Assembly (NCBI RefSeq): GCF_026625645.1
Contig: NZ_CP113056.1
Coordinates: 4,377,001 to 4,441,000 of the forward strand
Direction: 5' to 3'
DNA: 64,000 bases
Source of the DNA: Ancylobacter sp. SL191
Lineage (GTDB): Bacteria; Pseudomonadota; Alphaproteobacteria; Rhizobiales; Xanthobacteraceae
Shown here: positions 17,876 to 25,827 of the stretch, one piece after another
Numbering within the stretch: position 1 is the first letter of the stretch
Layout of the letters: each line of letters starts with the position of its first letter
The notes under the pieces: generated by a model
Told to the model about the DNA's origin: nothing
The model's database searches: none
Seen by the model: only the letters and a program-made list of their open reading frames with translations
Position numbers and translations under genes: made by a program

Positions 17876-18466
17876 CTAGAGGCTCCTTTCCCCGCGCGCC
17901 ACGGCGCGGGCGACGAGGCCGGAGAGATAGGCGTCGGAGCGGCGGAAGGAGGAGGCGTCAGGCGTCGCGACATTCACCGTCACGCTCACCGCCCGCCCGC
18001 CGGCCCCGGAGGCTACGCCCAGCGTGCCGTCCGGCCCGCGGCGCAGCGGCAGGATGGCTTCGGCGCCGGCTTCGCCCATCAGCCCGGTGCGGCCATTGGC
18101 GAGCGGGAAATAGGTCGGCGCCGCCACCACCCCGCCGCTGGCGAAGGGCACGACGCGCCCGCTCTGGAACGCCCCGCCCTGCGCGAAGCCGAGCGCGCCG
18201 CCCAGATTCTGGAACAGCCCGGAAACGCCCTGCTCGAGCGGGCGGAAGGCGGCGTTGATGGCGAGGCTGGAGAGGCGCGTGACCAGCGAGCGGAACACAT
18301 CGTCCGTCTCGCGCCCCTTCACCGCCGCGCCGGTGAGCGCATCGCCCACCACCCGCCCGAACCCCCGCGCCAGCCGCTCGGCCTCCGACAGCTCGCGGCG
18401 AAAGGCACTGGTATCGGCGGCAATGGCGACGGTGACGGTCTCGGCCTCAAAGCTGTCCTCGGCCAT
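17876..18466 (-). CDS. Tail tape measure protein (g11)
   Basis: A 196-residue protein starting MAEDSFEAETVTVAIAADTS. The C-terminal half has the GTA tape-measure signature FAQGGAFQ...GRTGLMGEAGAEAILPLRRGPDG (about 105-150). It is very short for a tape measure, so a short tail is implied, as in other GTAs. The ATG at 18466 is preceded by a GGAG-like site; longer upstream readings enter the repeat region. Confidence 0.9.
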   Translation of the reverse strand: MAEDSFEAETVTVAIAADTSAFRRELSEAERLARGFGRVVGDALTGAAVKGRETDDVFRSLVTRLSSLAINAAFRPLEQGVSGLFQNLGGALGFAQGGAFQSGRVVPFASGGVVAAPTYFPLANGRTGLMGEAGAEAILPLRRGPDGTLGVASGAGGRAVSVTVNVATPDASSFRRSDAYLSGLVARAVARGERSL

Positions 18467-18856
18467 GGGGGTCTCCGGGGTTAGGTGAGGATGGGGTGCC
18501 GGACGGCAGGAACCACCCGTACCCCGGACAAGCCGCGCGCCGCGCGGCGCAGAGCCGGGGCCCAGGGGAGAGTCTTCAGCTGAATTCGTGGCCCGCCTGC
18601 GCCGCCAGTGGGCCGTCATGGCCGGGCTTGACCCGGCCATCCACGTCTTCGGAGCGCCGGCGCGCGGCAGGCAAGTCGTGGATCCCCGGGTCAAGCCCCG
18701 GGGATGACGGTGCTTCATGCGTGAGCCCCGTTCCCCGGACGAGTTGCGTGGAGCGCGGCGATGATCCGGGGCCCAGGGAAAACTCTTTGGCCAAAGACTC
18801 CCCGCTGGATCCCGGCTCGCCTTTCGCTCACGCTTCAGGCGTCCGGGACACGGGGC
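18467..18856. repeat. Gene-free gap with composite palindromic repeats, copy 3
   Basis: A 390-base gap between tape measure and chaperone genes. It contains the CCCCGGAC-type motif twice (about 18515-18560 and 18727-18778), the two-arm repeat (about 18612-18708), and the TCCCGGCTCGCC...GGCGTCCGGGA motif (18811-18852). Nothing looks coding. Confidence 0.85.
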
Positions 18857-19072
18857 TCAATCGGGGAACCGCGCCATCAGCGCCGTGAGGCGCGCGCGGT
18901 CGAGCGGGGTGCGGGTGGGGCCGAGCACGGCCTCCATGGCGCGGGCGAGTTCGCGGGGCGTCATGCGCCAGAAAGCCTCGGACGAAAGAGCAAGGCGCCC
19001 GAGCCCGAACCCCATCGCCGCGCCCCAGGGAAACGGCTTGGAGGACTGGAACGGCGTAGGGCGCAGGCTCAG
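18857..19072 (-). CDS. Tail assembly chaperone, g10.1-like (probably made by -1 frameshift from g10)
   Basis: The frame encodes 71 residues after a -1 slip in the last codons of g10 and contains the small chaperone signature FPWGAAMGFGLGRLALSSEAFWRMTPREL. A separate start would be the ATG at 19015 (52 residues), but this would remove the conserved FPW segment, and I see no good ribosome site for it. The slip site C-CCT-TTC precedes the g10 stop directly, so a g10/g10.1 fusion of about 189 residues is the better explanation, like lambda G/GT. Confidence 0.75.
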   Translation of the reverse strand: MSLRPTPFQSSKPFPWGAAMGFGLGRLALSSEAFWRMTPRELARAMEAVLGPTRTPLDRARLTALMARFPD

Positions 19073-19425
19073 AAAGGGCGGGCGGGGTCTCCCGGCGCGG
19101 GCGCCGGCGGGGCCGTGTCCCCGCCAAAGGTCGCGGCGATGAGGTCGCCGACGAGGCGCGCGAAGCCGGCGGCACCGCCCGGCGTGGTCATGCGCGCCAC
19201 CTCCTCCTCGGTCACCGCCTCCCCCGCCCCGCGCAGGCCCGCCGCAATGAAGCGGATGGCGTCGCGCGCGGCGAGCCGGCCCTGGCCGAAGCGTTCGGTC
19301 AGCGCCACGAGGTCGTCCACCCCGAACGCCTCCTCCAGTTCCGCCAGCGCGCCCAGCGTCAGCACGAGGGTGCGGGTGCGCCCGTCGAGGTCGGCGGCGA
19401 TCTCGCCGCGATGTCGGTTGGCCAT
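19069..19425 (-). CDS. GTA tail assembly protein g10
   Basis: A 118-residue protein with the GTA g10/tail chaperone pattern: MANRHRGEIAADLDGRT...LTLGALAELEEAFGVDDL (1-43). The ATG at 19425 has GAGG in the preceding bases; a GTG four codons upstream is possible. The Pro/Ala-rich C-terminus (PPAPAPGDPARPF) ends with the slippery codons CCT TTC before TGA. The gene follows the tail tube gene with a short overlap or gap. Confidence 0.9.
   Translation of the reverse strand: MANRHRGEIAADLDGRTRTLVLTLGALAELEEAFGVDDLVALTERFGQGRLAARDAIRFIAAGLRGAGEAVTEEEVARMTTPGGAAGFARLVGDLIAATFGGDTAPPAPAPGDPARPF
19072..19078 (-). promoter_or_regulatory. Candidate -1 ribosomal frameshift heptamer (CCCTTTC)
   Basis: In the g10 reading frame the end is CGC CCT TTC TGA. 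The bases C-CCT-TTC fit the X-XXY-YYZ slippery pattern exactly, with the stop codon directly 3'. A one-base backward slip leads into the only frame that encodes the g10.1 chaperone domain. No downstream pseudoknot was worked out. Confidence 0.65.
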
Positions 19426-19433
19426 GGCGTACC

Positions 19434-19841
19434 TCACAGCGCCGCGAAGACGATTTCGCCGGCGCTTTCCAGCGTGATGTCGAAGGTCACCTCGCGGTCA
19501 TGCTCGGCGGCGATTTCCAGGCTGGTGATCTGGAACGAGCCGGTCAGCGTGCCGAAATCCGGCACCACCACCTGGCCCTGCCGGATCTCGCCGTCGAAGA
19601 AGCTCTGGCGGATCAGCGCGTCGGATGCCGCGTCCTTGAACAGGCCGGAGCCGGCGATCGAGGCGCGCTTCACGCCCGCCCCCGCGAGCAGCTCGCGCCA
19701 GCGCCCGGCGCTCTCGGCATGGGTGATGTCGACCGGCTCGGTGTTGAAAGCGATCTGCCGCGAGCGCAACCCTGCGACGGTGACGAGGGCGCTGCCGTCC
19801 GAGAGCTTGAGCAACAGATCCTTGCCCTTCTGCGCCGCCAT
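19434..19841 (-). CDS. Major tail tube protein, TP901-1 family (g9)
   Basis: A 135-residue tail tube subunit beginning MAAQKGKDLLLKLSDG, followed by VAGLRSRQIAFNTEPVDIT and a C-terminal TFDITLESAGEI strand, all typical of the TP901-1/GTA tail tube family. It sits between the tail terminator gene (224 bases upstream) and g10. Confidence 0.93.
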   Translation of the reverse strand: MAAQKGKDLLLKLSDGSALVTVAGLRSRQIAFNTEPVDITHAESAGRWRELLAGAGVKRASIAGSGLFKDAASDALIRQSFFDGEIRQGQVVVPDFGTLTGSFQITSLEIAAEHDREVTFDITLESAGEIVFAAL

Positions 19842-20065
19842 GGCGGGTCTCCTTGTCTGGCGTATGATGGTAATGGCGTGTATTCAGGGAGCGTTAACCC
19901 TGATGTGGCAGTTTAAGAGCGTGACGGCACTGAGACGCCGCCGCACAGCTTCGCGGCTTGATTCAACAAATCGCCGCAAGTGAGCTCATCTTCTGATTCA
20001 GCTTCACGCGGATTCATGAGTCGGCGGAATCGCTTGGCGCGGTTTCCTGACAGCTCCGGAAAACC

Positions 20066-20488
20066 TCAACCGGTTTCCGTCACCGCCCGCAGCCGCAGCA
20101 GCGCGCGATAGGTGCGCCCGCCCGCCTCGCGGCGAATCTCGGCGCTGGTCGCACGCAGATTGACCAGCCGGTGCCCGTCGAGCGTGAGCGGCGCATCATG
20201 CAGCACCGCCTGCACGAGATGGGCGAGATGATGCGCCTCCCCATGCCCGCCCTGGCGCGACCACACGTTGAGCGTCAGCCGATGCTCATGGCCGGTCTCG
20301 GTCGCGGTCGACCAGTCGATCACCTGCGCCTCGCCGAGCGTGACATAGGGAAATTCCGGCGTGGGCGGAGGCACGTCATGGATGCGCGCCCCGCCGAGCG
20401 CGGCGGTGAGCGCCGGGTCGGCGGCGAGCGCGGCATGGACAGCGGCGCGCAGCGCATTGGCGGGGCTCACCGGGGAACTCGCGCTCAT
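20066..20488 (-). CDS. DUF3168 tail terminator protein (g8)
   Basis: A 140-residue DUF3168 protein: [16 protein letters not shown] near the N-terminus, DVPPPTPEFPYVTLGE (about 38-53), and WSRQGGHGEAHHLAHLVQAVLH in the middle. RcGTA g8 completes the top of the tail. Start overlaps the 26-residue ORF upstream by 4 bases. Confidence 0.93.
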   Translation of the reverse strand: MSASSPVSPANALRAAVHAALAADPALTAALGGARIHDVPPPTPEFPYVTLGEAQVIDWSTATETGHEHRLTLNVWSRQGGHGEAHHLAHLVQAVLHDAPLTLDGHRLVNLRATSAEIRREAGGRTYRALLRLRAVTETG

Positions 20489-20565
20489 CGGCGCCCCCGC
20501 TGCGCGAGTTGCGCCAGCCGGCGGGCCAGCGCCGCGAGGCCCTTCATTCGCACCTCGAACTTCAT
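20485..20565 (-). CDS. 26-residue ORF, HK97 gp10-like N-terminal remnant
   Basis: A very short gene starting MKFEVRMKGLAALARRLAQL and ending RGRR. The start resembles HK97 gp10-family phage proteins (MKFEVRVKGL...), which are normally over 100 residues and lie between head closure and tail terminator genes, as this one does. It keeps a strong GAGGAGAA ribosome site and an ATGA overlap with g8, so it may survive as a translational coupler for g8. Remnant status is inference. Confidence 0.55.
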   Translation of the reverse strand: MKFEVRMKGLAALARRLAQLAQRGRR

Positions 20566-20575
20566 GGCGTTCTCC

Positions 20576-20902
20576 TCACGGGGTCTCTTCTCGACACTCG
20601 CAGACGAGGCGGCGCCCGCGCCCCTCGGGATCGCTCACCGCCTCGACGGTGAAGCGCCGCACGCCGAGCCGCAGCCGGTCGCCGGGCTGCACCGTGGCGG
20701 GGGCGCGGATCGTCACGCGATGGGCGAGCACGGCGCCCGGCCGGTCGGCGATCTCGGCGGGGTTCGCCACGGTCTCGACCGCGCCCCACAGCGCATCGAC
20801 CGCGAGAAACGTGCGGGTCACGCCGCCCTGCCCGTCCGGCGTCTCGAGCGGCGTCTCATGCACCAGCCGGTGGCGCAGCGCCGAAACAGGGAGCGCGCTC
20901 AT
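20576..20902 (-). CDS. Phage head closure / head-tail adaptor protein (g7)
   Basis: A 108-residue head closure protein with the pattern LRHRLVHETPLETPDGQGG at the N-terminus, WGAVETVANPAE near 40, and a GDRLRLGVRRFTVEAVSDPEGRGRRLVCECRE ending. This is the usual stopper/adaptor architecture. It overlaps the g6 stop by 4 bases. Confidence 0.92.
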   Translation of the reverse strand: MSALPVSALRHRLVHETPLETPDGQGGVTRTFLAVDALWGAVETVANPAEIADRPGAVLAHRVTIRAPATVQPGDRLRLGVRRFTVEAVSDPEGRGRRLVCECREETP

Positions 20903-21465
20903 AGCCGCGTCACCCGGAAGGGGGCGACGAGCGCATCGAGCCGGGCGGGAAAGGCCGCGCCGGCGCCCGGCACGTCGCGATGCTCGTAGAAATGCGCCAG
21001 CACCACCCGCACCGCCTCAATGAGCGGCGAGGGCACATGGTCGGCGCTCGGGCCATGCCCGGCGGTGATGTCCAACACGATGCCGGCGAGCGCCCGCCCC
21101 GGCGGCGGCACGGCGGCGCGGTCCACCCGGATCAGGCCGGGCAGGCGCGCGGTGTCGAGCGTGAAGGCACCCAGCGGCAGCGCCGTCTCTCCGCCGGCCG
21201 CGTCGATCAGCTTCACCGCGAGCAAGGCCCGCAGCGGGTTCACCGGCACCGGTATCAGGCCGGAGACCGGCCAGGCATCGCGGGTGAGGCGCCATGTCTG
21301 GTCGATCAGCACGCGCCGCGTCAGCGCCTCCACGGTGGCGCGGGCGCTGGTGAGGAGGGAGGCGATCAGCCCATCCTCCGCCTCATGGTCGACGCGCAGA
21401 TAGGCCTTGGCCTCGGCAAGCGTCAGCGGCTCCGCCGGCGGCCCGGCGAGAAGAACAGCGGGCAT
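20899..21465 (-). CDS. Head-tail connector protein, gp6-like (g6)
   Basis: A 188-residue connector: LTLAEAKAYLRVDHEAEDGLIASLLTSARATVEALTRR (14-52) is the helical phage gp6-like N-terminus, and the tail region has VRVVLAHFYEHRD. The ATG at 21465 gives MPAVLLAGPPAEPLTLAEAK; upstream codons lie in the repeat. In RcGTA the homologue binds the portal. It is separated from the capsid gene by the opposite-strand protease and a duplication. Confidence 0.92.
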   Translation of the reverse strand: MPAVLLAGPPAEPLTLAEAKAYLRVDHEAEDGLIASLLTSARATVEALTRRVLIDQTWRLTRDAWPVSGLIPVPVNPLRALLAVKLIDAAGGETALPLGAFTLDTARLPGLIRVDRAAVPPPGRALAGIVLDITAGHGPSADHVPSPLIEAVRVVLAHFYEHRDVPGAGAAFPARLDALVAPFRVTRL

Positions 21466-21796
21466 GGGTGCCTCGTGGTTGGGGGTGTGCGGGGGTGCGC
21501 CGCGAATGAGCTTCCCGCAGCGCAAAGAGGATCCGCCTCGCGACGTCATGGCCGTCCCCGGACTTGATCCGGGGATCAGGCCCGGCCATCCACGACTTGG
21601 CCGGGCGCGCCAGAAGGAAGTCGTGGATCCCCGGGCCAAGCCCGGGGATGACGGTGTGCCGGGGGATGACACCGTGACTGCGGGCGCAACGCGGGCGGAG
21701 CGGCCCGGCCGATTGACGGCGCCGGCCAGCGCGGCGACAAGGGCGCTGCTTGCGTGCCCCCTGCCCCGCTCCCCCGCCTCTCGCCGGAACAAGCCG
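21466..21796. repeat. Divergent gap with palindromic repeat, copy 4
   Basis: The 331 bases between the g6 start and the S1 protease start contain the two-arm repeat at about 21545-21655 in a GATCCGGGGATC variant. Any promoter for the protease must lie between 21655 and 21797; I see no clear consensus. Confidence 0.75.
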
Positions 21797-22516
21797 ATGC
21801 GCCGCCTCGTCCTCTCCCTCGCCGCCCTCGCCTGCCTCAGCCTGCCCGCGCGCGCCATTGTCGGCGGCGTGCCGGCGGATGCCGATCTGAAGGCGGAAAC
21901 GGCGATGATCGTCTCGACGCGCGGCGCCGCCTGCACCGGCGTGGTGCTGGCGCCGACGGTGCTGCTGACGGCGGCGCATTGCGTGCAGCCGGCGGCGGAT
22001 TACGCGGTGGCGGTGTTCGAGGCGAGCGGCCCGCGCCTCATCCCGGCGAGCCGCATCGCCGTGCATCCGAGCTTCGACCCGAACTCCTTCGCGACCCGCA
22101 GGCCGACACCGGACCTCGCTCTGGTGCGGCTGTCTGAGCCTCTGCCGGCGAGCTTCCGCCCGGCGACGCTGACGGCGGAGGTCGCGCTGCCGGCCCAGCG
22201 CACCGGCTTCGTCATCGCCGGCTTCGGGGTAACGAAGGACGGCGACGGCAAATCCGCCGGCACGCTGCGCATGGCGAGCCTGCCGAGCATCGGCACCACG
22301 GGCGGCATCATGGTCCGCCTGTCGGAGGGCGCCGCCAAGGGCGGCTGCACCGGCGACAGCGGCGGGCCGGTTCTGCTCGACGGCACGGTCGCCGGCATCA
22401 TCGGCTGGTCGACCGCCGCCGGCGGCGCGCGCGGCTGCGGCGGCGTCACCGGCGCGACGCTGATCGGCCCGCAACGCGCCTGGATCGACGCGACGGCGCG
22501 GGCGATGGGGCGGTAG
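21797..22516 (+). CDS. Secreted S1 (chymotrypsin-like) serine protease embedded in the GTA locus
   Basis: A 239-residue exported protease on the strand opposite to all GTA genes. The signal peptide (1-20) is followed directly by IVGG, the usual mature N-terminus of S1 enzymes. The catalytic triad is His61 (LTAAHC), Asp106 (PDLALV) and Ser188 (CTGDSGGP). The residue six before the serine (primary pocket) appears to be Gly182, not Asp, so trypsin-like specificity is not implied. The last 116 bases are duplicated at 23041-23156. It may be a chromosomal gene inserted between capsid and connector genes or a cargo gene; no structural role is known. Confidence 0.9.
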   Translation: MRRLVLSLAALACLSLPARAIVGGVPADADLKAETAMIVSTRGAACTGVVLAPTVLLTAAHCVQPAADYAVAVFEASGPRLIPASRIAVHPSFDPNSFATRRPTPDLALVRLSEPLPASFRPATLTAEVALPAQRTGFVIAGFGVTKDGDGKSAGTLRMASLPSIGTTGGIMVRLSEGAAKGGCTGDSGGPVLLDGTVAGIIGWSTAAGGARGCGGVTGATLIGPQRAWIDATARAMGR

Positions 22517-22539
22517 GCGGCGACCTGAGTTAGCAGGCC

Positions 22540-22728
22540 GTCATGGCCGTCCCCGGACTTGATCCGGGGATCAGCCCGGCCATCCACGACTTGGCGGGGC
22601 GCGCGAGGAAGACGTGGATCCCCGGGTCAAGCCCGGGGATGACGGTGTGACGGGATGACGGGGGATTGGGGGCCCGTTCCCCGGACACGTTGCGCGCAGC
22701 GCAACGATGATCCGGGGCCCAGGAGAGA
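22540..22728. repeat. Palindromic intergenic repeats, copy 5 (also at 23180-23368)
   Basis: The two-arm repeat (22540-22645) and the CCCCGGAC...GATCCGGGG motif (22678-22722) lie between the converging protease and capsid 3' ends and are carried along in the duplication. Confidence 0.85.
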
Positions 22729-22804
22729 CTCTTCGGCTGTCTCTCCACCGCTGCGTAGGCGCCCCTCACCCCTCGCCCCGACGGGGAGAGGGGGCGAGCA
22801 CCGC

Positions 22805-23040
22805 TCACGCCGCGAACTTCAGCAGCTTGATGGCGTCGAAATCCTGCACGCCGCCGCCGACGCGCTTGGTGGTGTAGAACAGCACATAGGGCTTGGCCGA
22901 ATAGGGGTCGCGCAGCACCCGCACGCCGGCGCGGTCGACCACCAGATAGCCCCGGCGGAAATCGCCGAAGGCGATGGCGAGCGCGTTGGCCGCCGGGTTC
23001 GGCATGTCCTCCGCCTCGAACACCGGGAAGCCGAGCAGGC
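22805..23040 (-). pseudogene. Truncated capsid 3' fragment from the tandem duplication
   Basis: Encodes the last 78 residues of the HK97-type capsid protein and its stop, identical to the intact gene end at 23445-23680. The fragment has no start of its own; the frame continues upstream into antisense protease sequence. It is a duplication by-product. Confidence 0.93.
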
Positions 23041-23156
23041 TCGGCTGGTCGACCGCCGCCGGCGGCGCCCGCGGCTGCGGCGGCGTCACCGGCGCGACGC
23101 TGATCGGCCCGCAACGCGCCTGGATCGACGCGACGGCGCGGGCGATGGGGCGGTAG
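23041..23156 (+). pseudogene. S1 protease 3' fragment from the tandem duplication
   Basis: The C-terminal 37 residues of the S1 protease plus the stop codon, without the triad. It is joined in frame to antisense capsid sequence upstream, so an accidental 60-residue fusion could be read, but nothing suggests it is functional. Confidence 0.93.
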
Positions 23157-23680
23157 GCGGCGACCTGAGTTAGCAGGCCGTCATGGCCGTCCCCGGACTT
23201 GATCCGGGGATCAGCCCGGCCATCCACGACTTGGCGGGGCGCGCGAGGAAGACGTGGATCCCCGGGTCAAGCCCGGGGATGACGGTGTGACGGGATGACG
23301 GGGGATTGGGGGCCCGTTCCCCGGACACGTTGCGCGCAGCGCAACGATGATCCGGGGCCCAGGAGAGACTCTTCGGCTGTCTCTCCACCGCTGCGTAGGC
23401 GCCCCTCACCCCTCGCCCCGACGGGGAGAGGGGGCGAGCACCGCTCACGCCGCGAACTTCAGCAGCTTGATGGCGTCGAAATCCTGCACGCCGCCGCCGA
23501 CGCGCTTGGTGGTGTAGAACAGCACATAGGGCTTGGCCGAATAGGGGTCGCGCAGCACCCGCACGCCGGCGCGGTCGACCACCAGATAGCCCCGGCGGAA
23601 ATCGCCGAAGGCGATGGCGAGCGCGTTGGCCGCCGGGTTCGGCATGTCCTCCGCCTCGAACACCGGGAAGCCGAGCAGGC
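23041..23680. repeat. 640-bp tandem duplication, unit 2
   Basis: Second copy of the unit described at 22401. Its right border lies within the capsid gene, where GCTCGGCTGG continues into the intact coding sequence instead of the protease. Confidence 0.97.
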
Positions 23681-24707
23681 TCGGCTGGGCGCCCGGCGCG
23701 GTCGGCGCGGCCCACAGATACTGGCCGTTCTCGTCCTTCAGCTTGCGCACCGCGCCCTGCGTGCGCCGGCTCATCAGGAAGCTGCCATTCTGGCGGTAGC
23801 CGGCCTTCAGCGCATAGACCAGATCGACCAGCGGATCGGAAGGGTTGGCGGCGGGGAAGTCGCCGGCCGCGCCGGTGGCAGTGAAGCCGAGCTTGCCCCA
23901 CACCCACGCGCTCTCCGCCACCGTGTCATAGGCGAGGAACCCCTTGGGCTTGCCGACGCCGTCGCCGGTGACGAAGGCCGTGCCCTCCTGGCTGGCGAAG
24001 GCGGCCTCCACCTCGATGGCCAGCCACTCGTCGATGTTCACGGCGGAATCGTCCAGTAGCGTCTGCGTCGCCGCCGGCATGGCGTAGAGCTCCATCGCCG
24101 GGAAGGCGAGCTCGTCCAGCACCGGGCTGGTGGTCTGGGCGCGCGCGGCGGTCTCCGCCACCCAGCCGACCGCCGGGCCGGAGGTCATGAAGGGCTTCTT
24201 GTAGGTGCCCTGCGAGATGGTGCGCACATCGGCCAGCGCGCGGATCGGCGAGAGCGCGGCGAGGCGCTTGCCGATCTCGCGCTCGGTCTCCACCGGCACG
24301 GTATAGCCGCCATCGGCGCCGATGCCGGCGGAGAGCGCCTTGGCCTCCAGCCGCTTCAGCCCGGCCGCCTCGCCGGTGCGCACATAGGTGTCGAACGCCG
24401 CCTTGTGCTCGCGGGCGGCGAGGTCGGTGAAAGCGTCGCCCCCACCCAGCGCCGGGCGGCGGGCTTTGAGCACCAGCTCGTCGATCAGCGCCTTCTGCGT
24501 GTCGAGCACGGCGTTGATGCGCTCCACCTTGTCGGCGGTGATCGGGTCGCCGCCGCGCCGCTCCAGCTCGCCGAGGCGCTGGTCATTGGCATCCTTGAAC
24601 GCCTCGAAGGCGCTCATGAACTCCTCGAAGGCGGCGGAGACCTCCGGGCCGGCGGACTTGGTTTCGGGCGCAGTCTGGGACGTGGCGGGCAGGGACATGG
24701 CGGTCAT
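23445..24707 (-). CDS. HK97-family major capsid protein (g5)
   Basis: A 420-residue capsid protein. The N-terminal scaffold-like delta domain (about 20-95, predicted coiled coil) precedes the HK97 fold, recognisable by IGADGGYTVPVETEREI (about 128-145), VAETAARAQTT, PAATQTLLDDSAVNIDEWLA and the C-terminal VFEAEDMPNPAANALAIAFGD. In GTAs the delta domain is removed by the g4 protease. The gene is intact although its 3' 236 bases are duplicated downstream. Confidence 0.96.
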   Translation of the reverse strand: MTAMSLPATSQTAPETKSAGPEVSAAFEEFMSAFEAFKDANDQRLGELERRGGDPITADKVERINAVLDTQKALIDELVLKARRPALGGGDAFTDLAAREHKAAFDTYVRTGEAAGLKRLEAKALSAGIGADGGYTVPVETEREIGKRLAALSPIRALADVRTISQGTYKKPFMTSGPAVGWVAETAARAQTTSPVLDELAFPAMELYAMPAATQTLLDDSAVNIDEWLAIEVEAAFASQEGTAFVTGDGVGKPKGFLAYDTVAESAWVWGKLGFTATGAAGDFPAANPSDPLVDLVYALKAGYRQNGSFLMSRRTQGAVRKLKDENGQYLWAAPTAPGAQPSLLGFPVFEAEDMPNPAANALAIAFGDFRRGYLVVDRAGVRVLRDPYSAKPYVLFYTTKRVGGGVQDFDAIKLLKFAA

Positions 24708-25084
24708 GGGTGTGTCCTGTTGAGGGGATGGGGTGTGGAGACCTCCCCGCCGTCATCCCGGCCCCTCGGGTCTTGCCTTCGGCAAGCCCAAGGGCAGGCT
24801 CCGCGAAGCGGAGAGCCGGGATCGTCCGCCGCGCTCGTCCGGCACGTGAGGAGGGAGGAGCGGCACGCGATCCCGGATCGGCCTGCGGCCGTCCGGGATG
24901 ACGGTGTGAGGGGATGACGGCGTGACGGGGTTGGCGGTGTGACTGCGGAAACCCGCTCCCCGGACAAGCCACGCGCAGCGTGGCGCAGAGCCGGGGCCGA
25001 GGAGAAACTCTTCGGCAAAAGACTCGTCCGCTGGATCCCGGCTCGCCTTCCGCCCGCGCTTCAGGCGTCCGGGACACGGGGCAC
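24708..25084. repeat. Gene-free gap with palindromic repeats, copy 6
   Basis: The 377 bases between capsid and prohead protease genes contain a different repeat (GTCATCCCGG...GCCGGGATCG and GATCCCGGATCGGCCTGCGGCCGTCCGGGATGACGG, about 24751-24903), the CCCCGGACAAGC...AGCCGGGGCC motif (24957-24998) and the TCCCGGCTCGCC...GGCGTCCGGGA motif (25036-25076). Capsid expression therefore has to pass this region or start within it. Confidence 0.8.
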
Positions 25085-25654
25085 CTACCCCGCCGGCGAT
25101 AGCGCCGGCAGCGCGCGCAGGCGGCGGGCGCCGCGGCGGATGGTGGCGGCGAGGCGGCCGGCGCTCCAGCCGCCCTTCACTGCGGCGATGCGGGCTTCGG
25201 GCTGCATGGGGAAGGTGACGATGGAAATCTCCCACAGATCGATGCGGGAGAGCCGGCGGATGCGCGTGCGCGGCTCGCTGCGGCCTTCGACAGTGCGAAA
25301 GCCGATGGACAGGCCGTCAATCGCCCCGGCGCGCATCAGCGCCAGCACCTCGCGGGCGCGGGCGACTTCCAGCGTCAGCCGGCCGCGCACCTTGAGCCCC
25401 AGCGCATCCTCGCGCAGCTCCTCCCAGATGCCGATCGGCTCGGCCGGGTCGTGCTGGAACAGCAGGCGCACGCCGCCGGTGCCGCGCTCATTCAGCGAGG
25501 CGGCGAAGGCGCCGGGCAGGATGAGATCGCGACCGAGATCGACCCGGCCGAACAGCGCGGCATAGCCCTCGAAGGTGCCGTCCTCAGCGATGGTGGCCAG
25601 CCGGCCGGCCGCCTTGATCTCCAGGGGCGTGCCTGCGGATGCCGGCGCGCTCAT
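25085..25654 (-). CDS. HK97-family prohead protease (g4)
   Basis: Capsid maturation protease of 189 residues. FEGYAALFGRVDLGRDLILPGAF (28-50) is the family signature; His68 in LFQHDPAEPIG and Ser116 in GLSIGFR are the catalytic residues. The start ATG overlaps the 58-residue ORF upstream by 4 bases. It would process the capsid delta domain. Confidence 0.94.
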   Translation of the reverse strand: MSAPASAGTPLEIKAAGRLATIAEDGTFEGYAALFGRVDLGRDLILPGAFAASLNERGTGGVRLLFQHDPAEPIGIWEELREDALGLKVRGRLTLEVARAREVLALMRAGAIDGLSIGFRTVEGRSEPRTRIRRLSRIDLWEISIVTFPMQPEARIAAVKGGWSAGRLAATIRRGARRLRALPALSPAG

Positions 25655-25827
25655 GCGCCGTCTCCGCGCGGGCGGCGGGTGGCGGCGGCGCGCTCCAGCC
25701 GGCCGAGCGTCTGGCCGAATTCGCGAAACACCTGCGGCGCCTGCCCGGCGCGGCTGGAGGTCGGCAGGGAGACAGGCAAGCGCACGCGGCCGGGCAGGAA
25801 GGCCCGGATTCGCGGGGTGGAGGTCAT
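25651..25827 (-). CDS. 58-residue hypothetical protein between g3.5 and g4
   Basis: An Arg-rich small protein (MTSTPRIRAFLPGRVRL..., then QAPQVFREFGQTLGRLER) with ATGA overlaps at both ends: with the g3.5-like gene upstream and the prohead protease downstream. The tight coupling argues that it is translated. No family recognised. Confidence 0.6.
   Translation of the reverse strand: MTSTPRIRAFLPGRVRLPVSLPTSSRAGQAPQVFREFGQTLGRLERAAATRRPRGDGA

Larger units (their letters stand above)
22401..23040. repeat. 640-bp tandem duplication, unit 1
   Basis: Read base by base, this unit matches 23041-23680 with one difference (22429 G versus 23069 C, synonymous in the protease frame). It contains the last 116 bases of the S1 protease gene, the intergenic repeats, and the last 236 bases of the capsid gene. 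The bases TCGGCTGG occur at both borders and at the junction, suggesting an 8-bp microhomology-mediated duplication. Confidence 0.97.

Noticed and set aside
22974..23156. In-frame 60-codon ORF at the duplication junction
   Set aside because: Chance fusion of antisense capsid sequence with the protease tail; no ribosome site.
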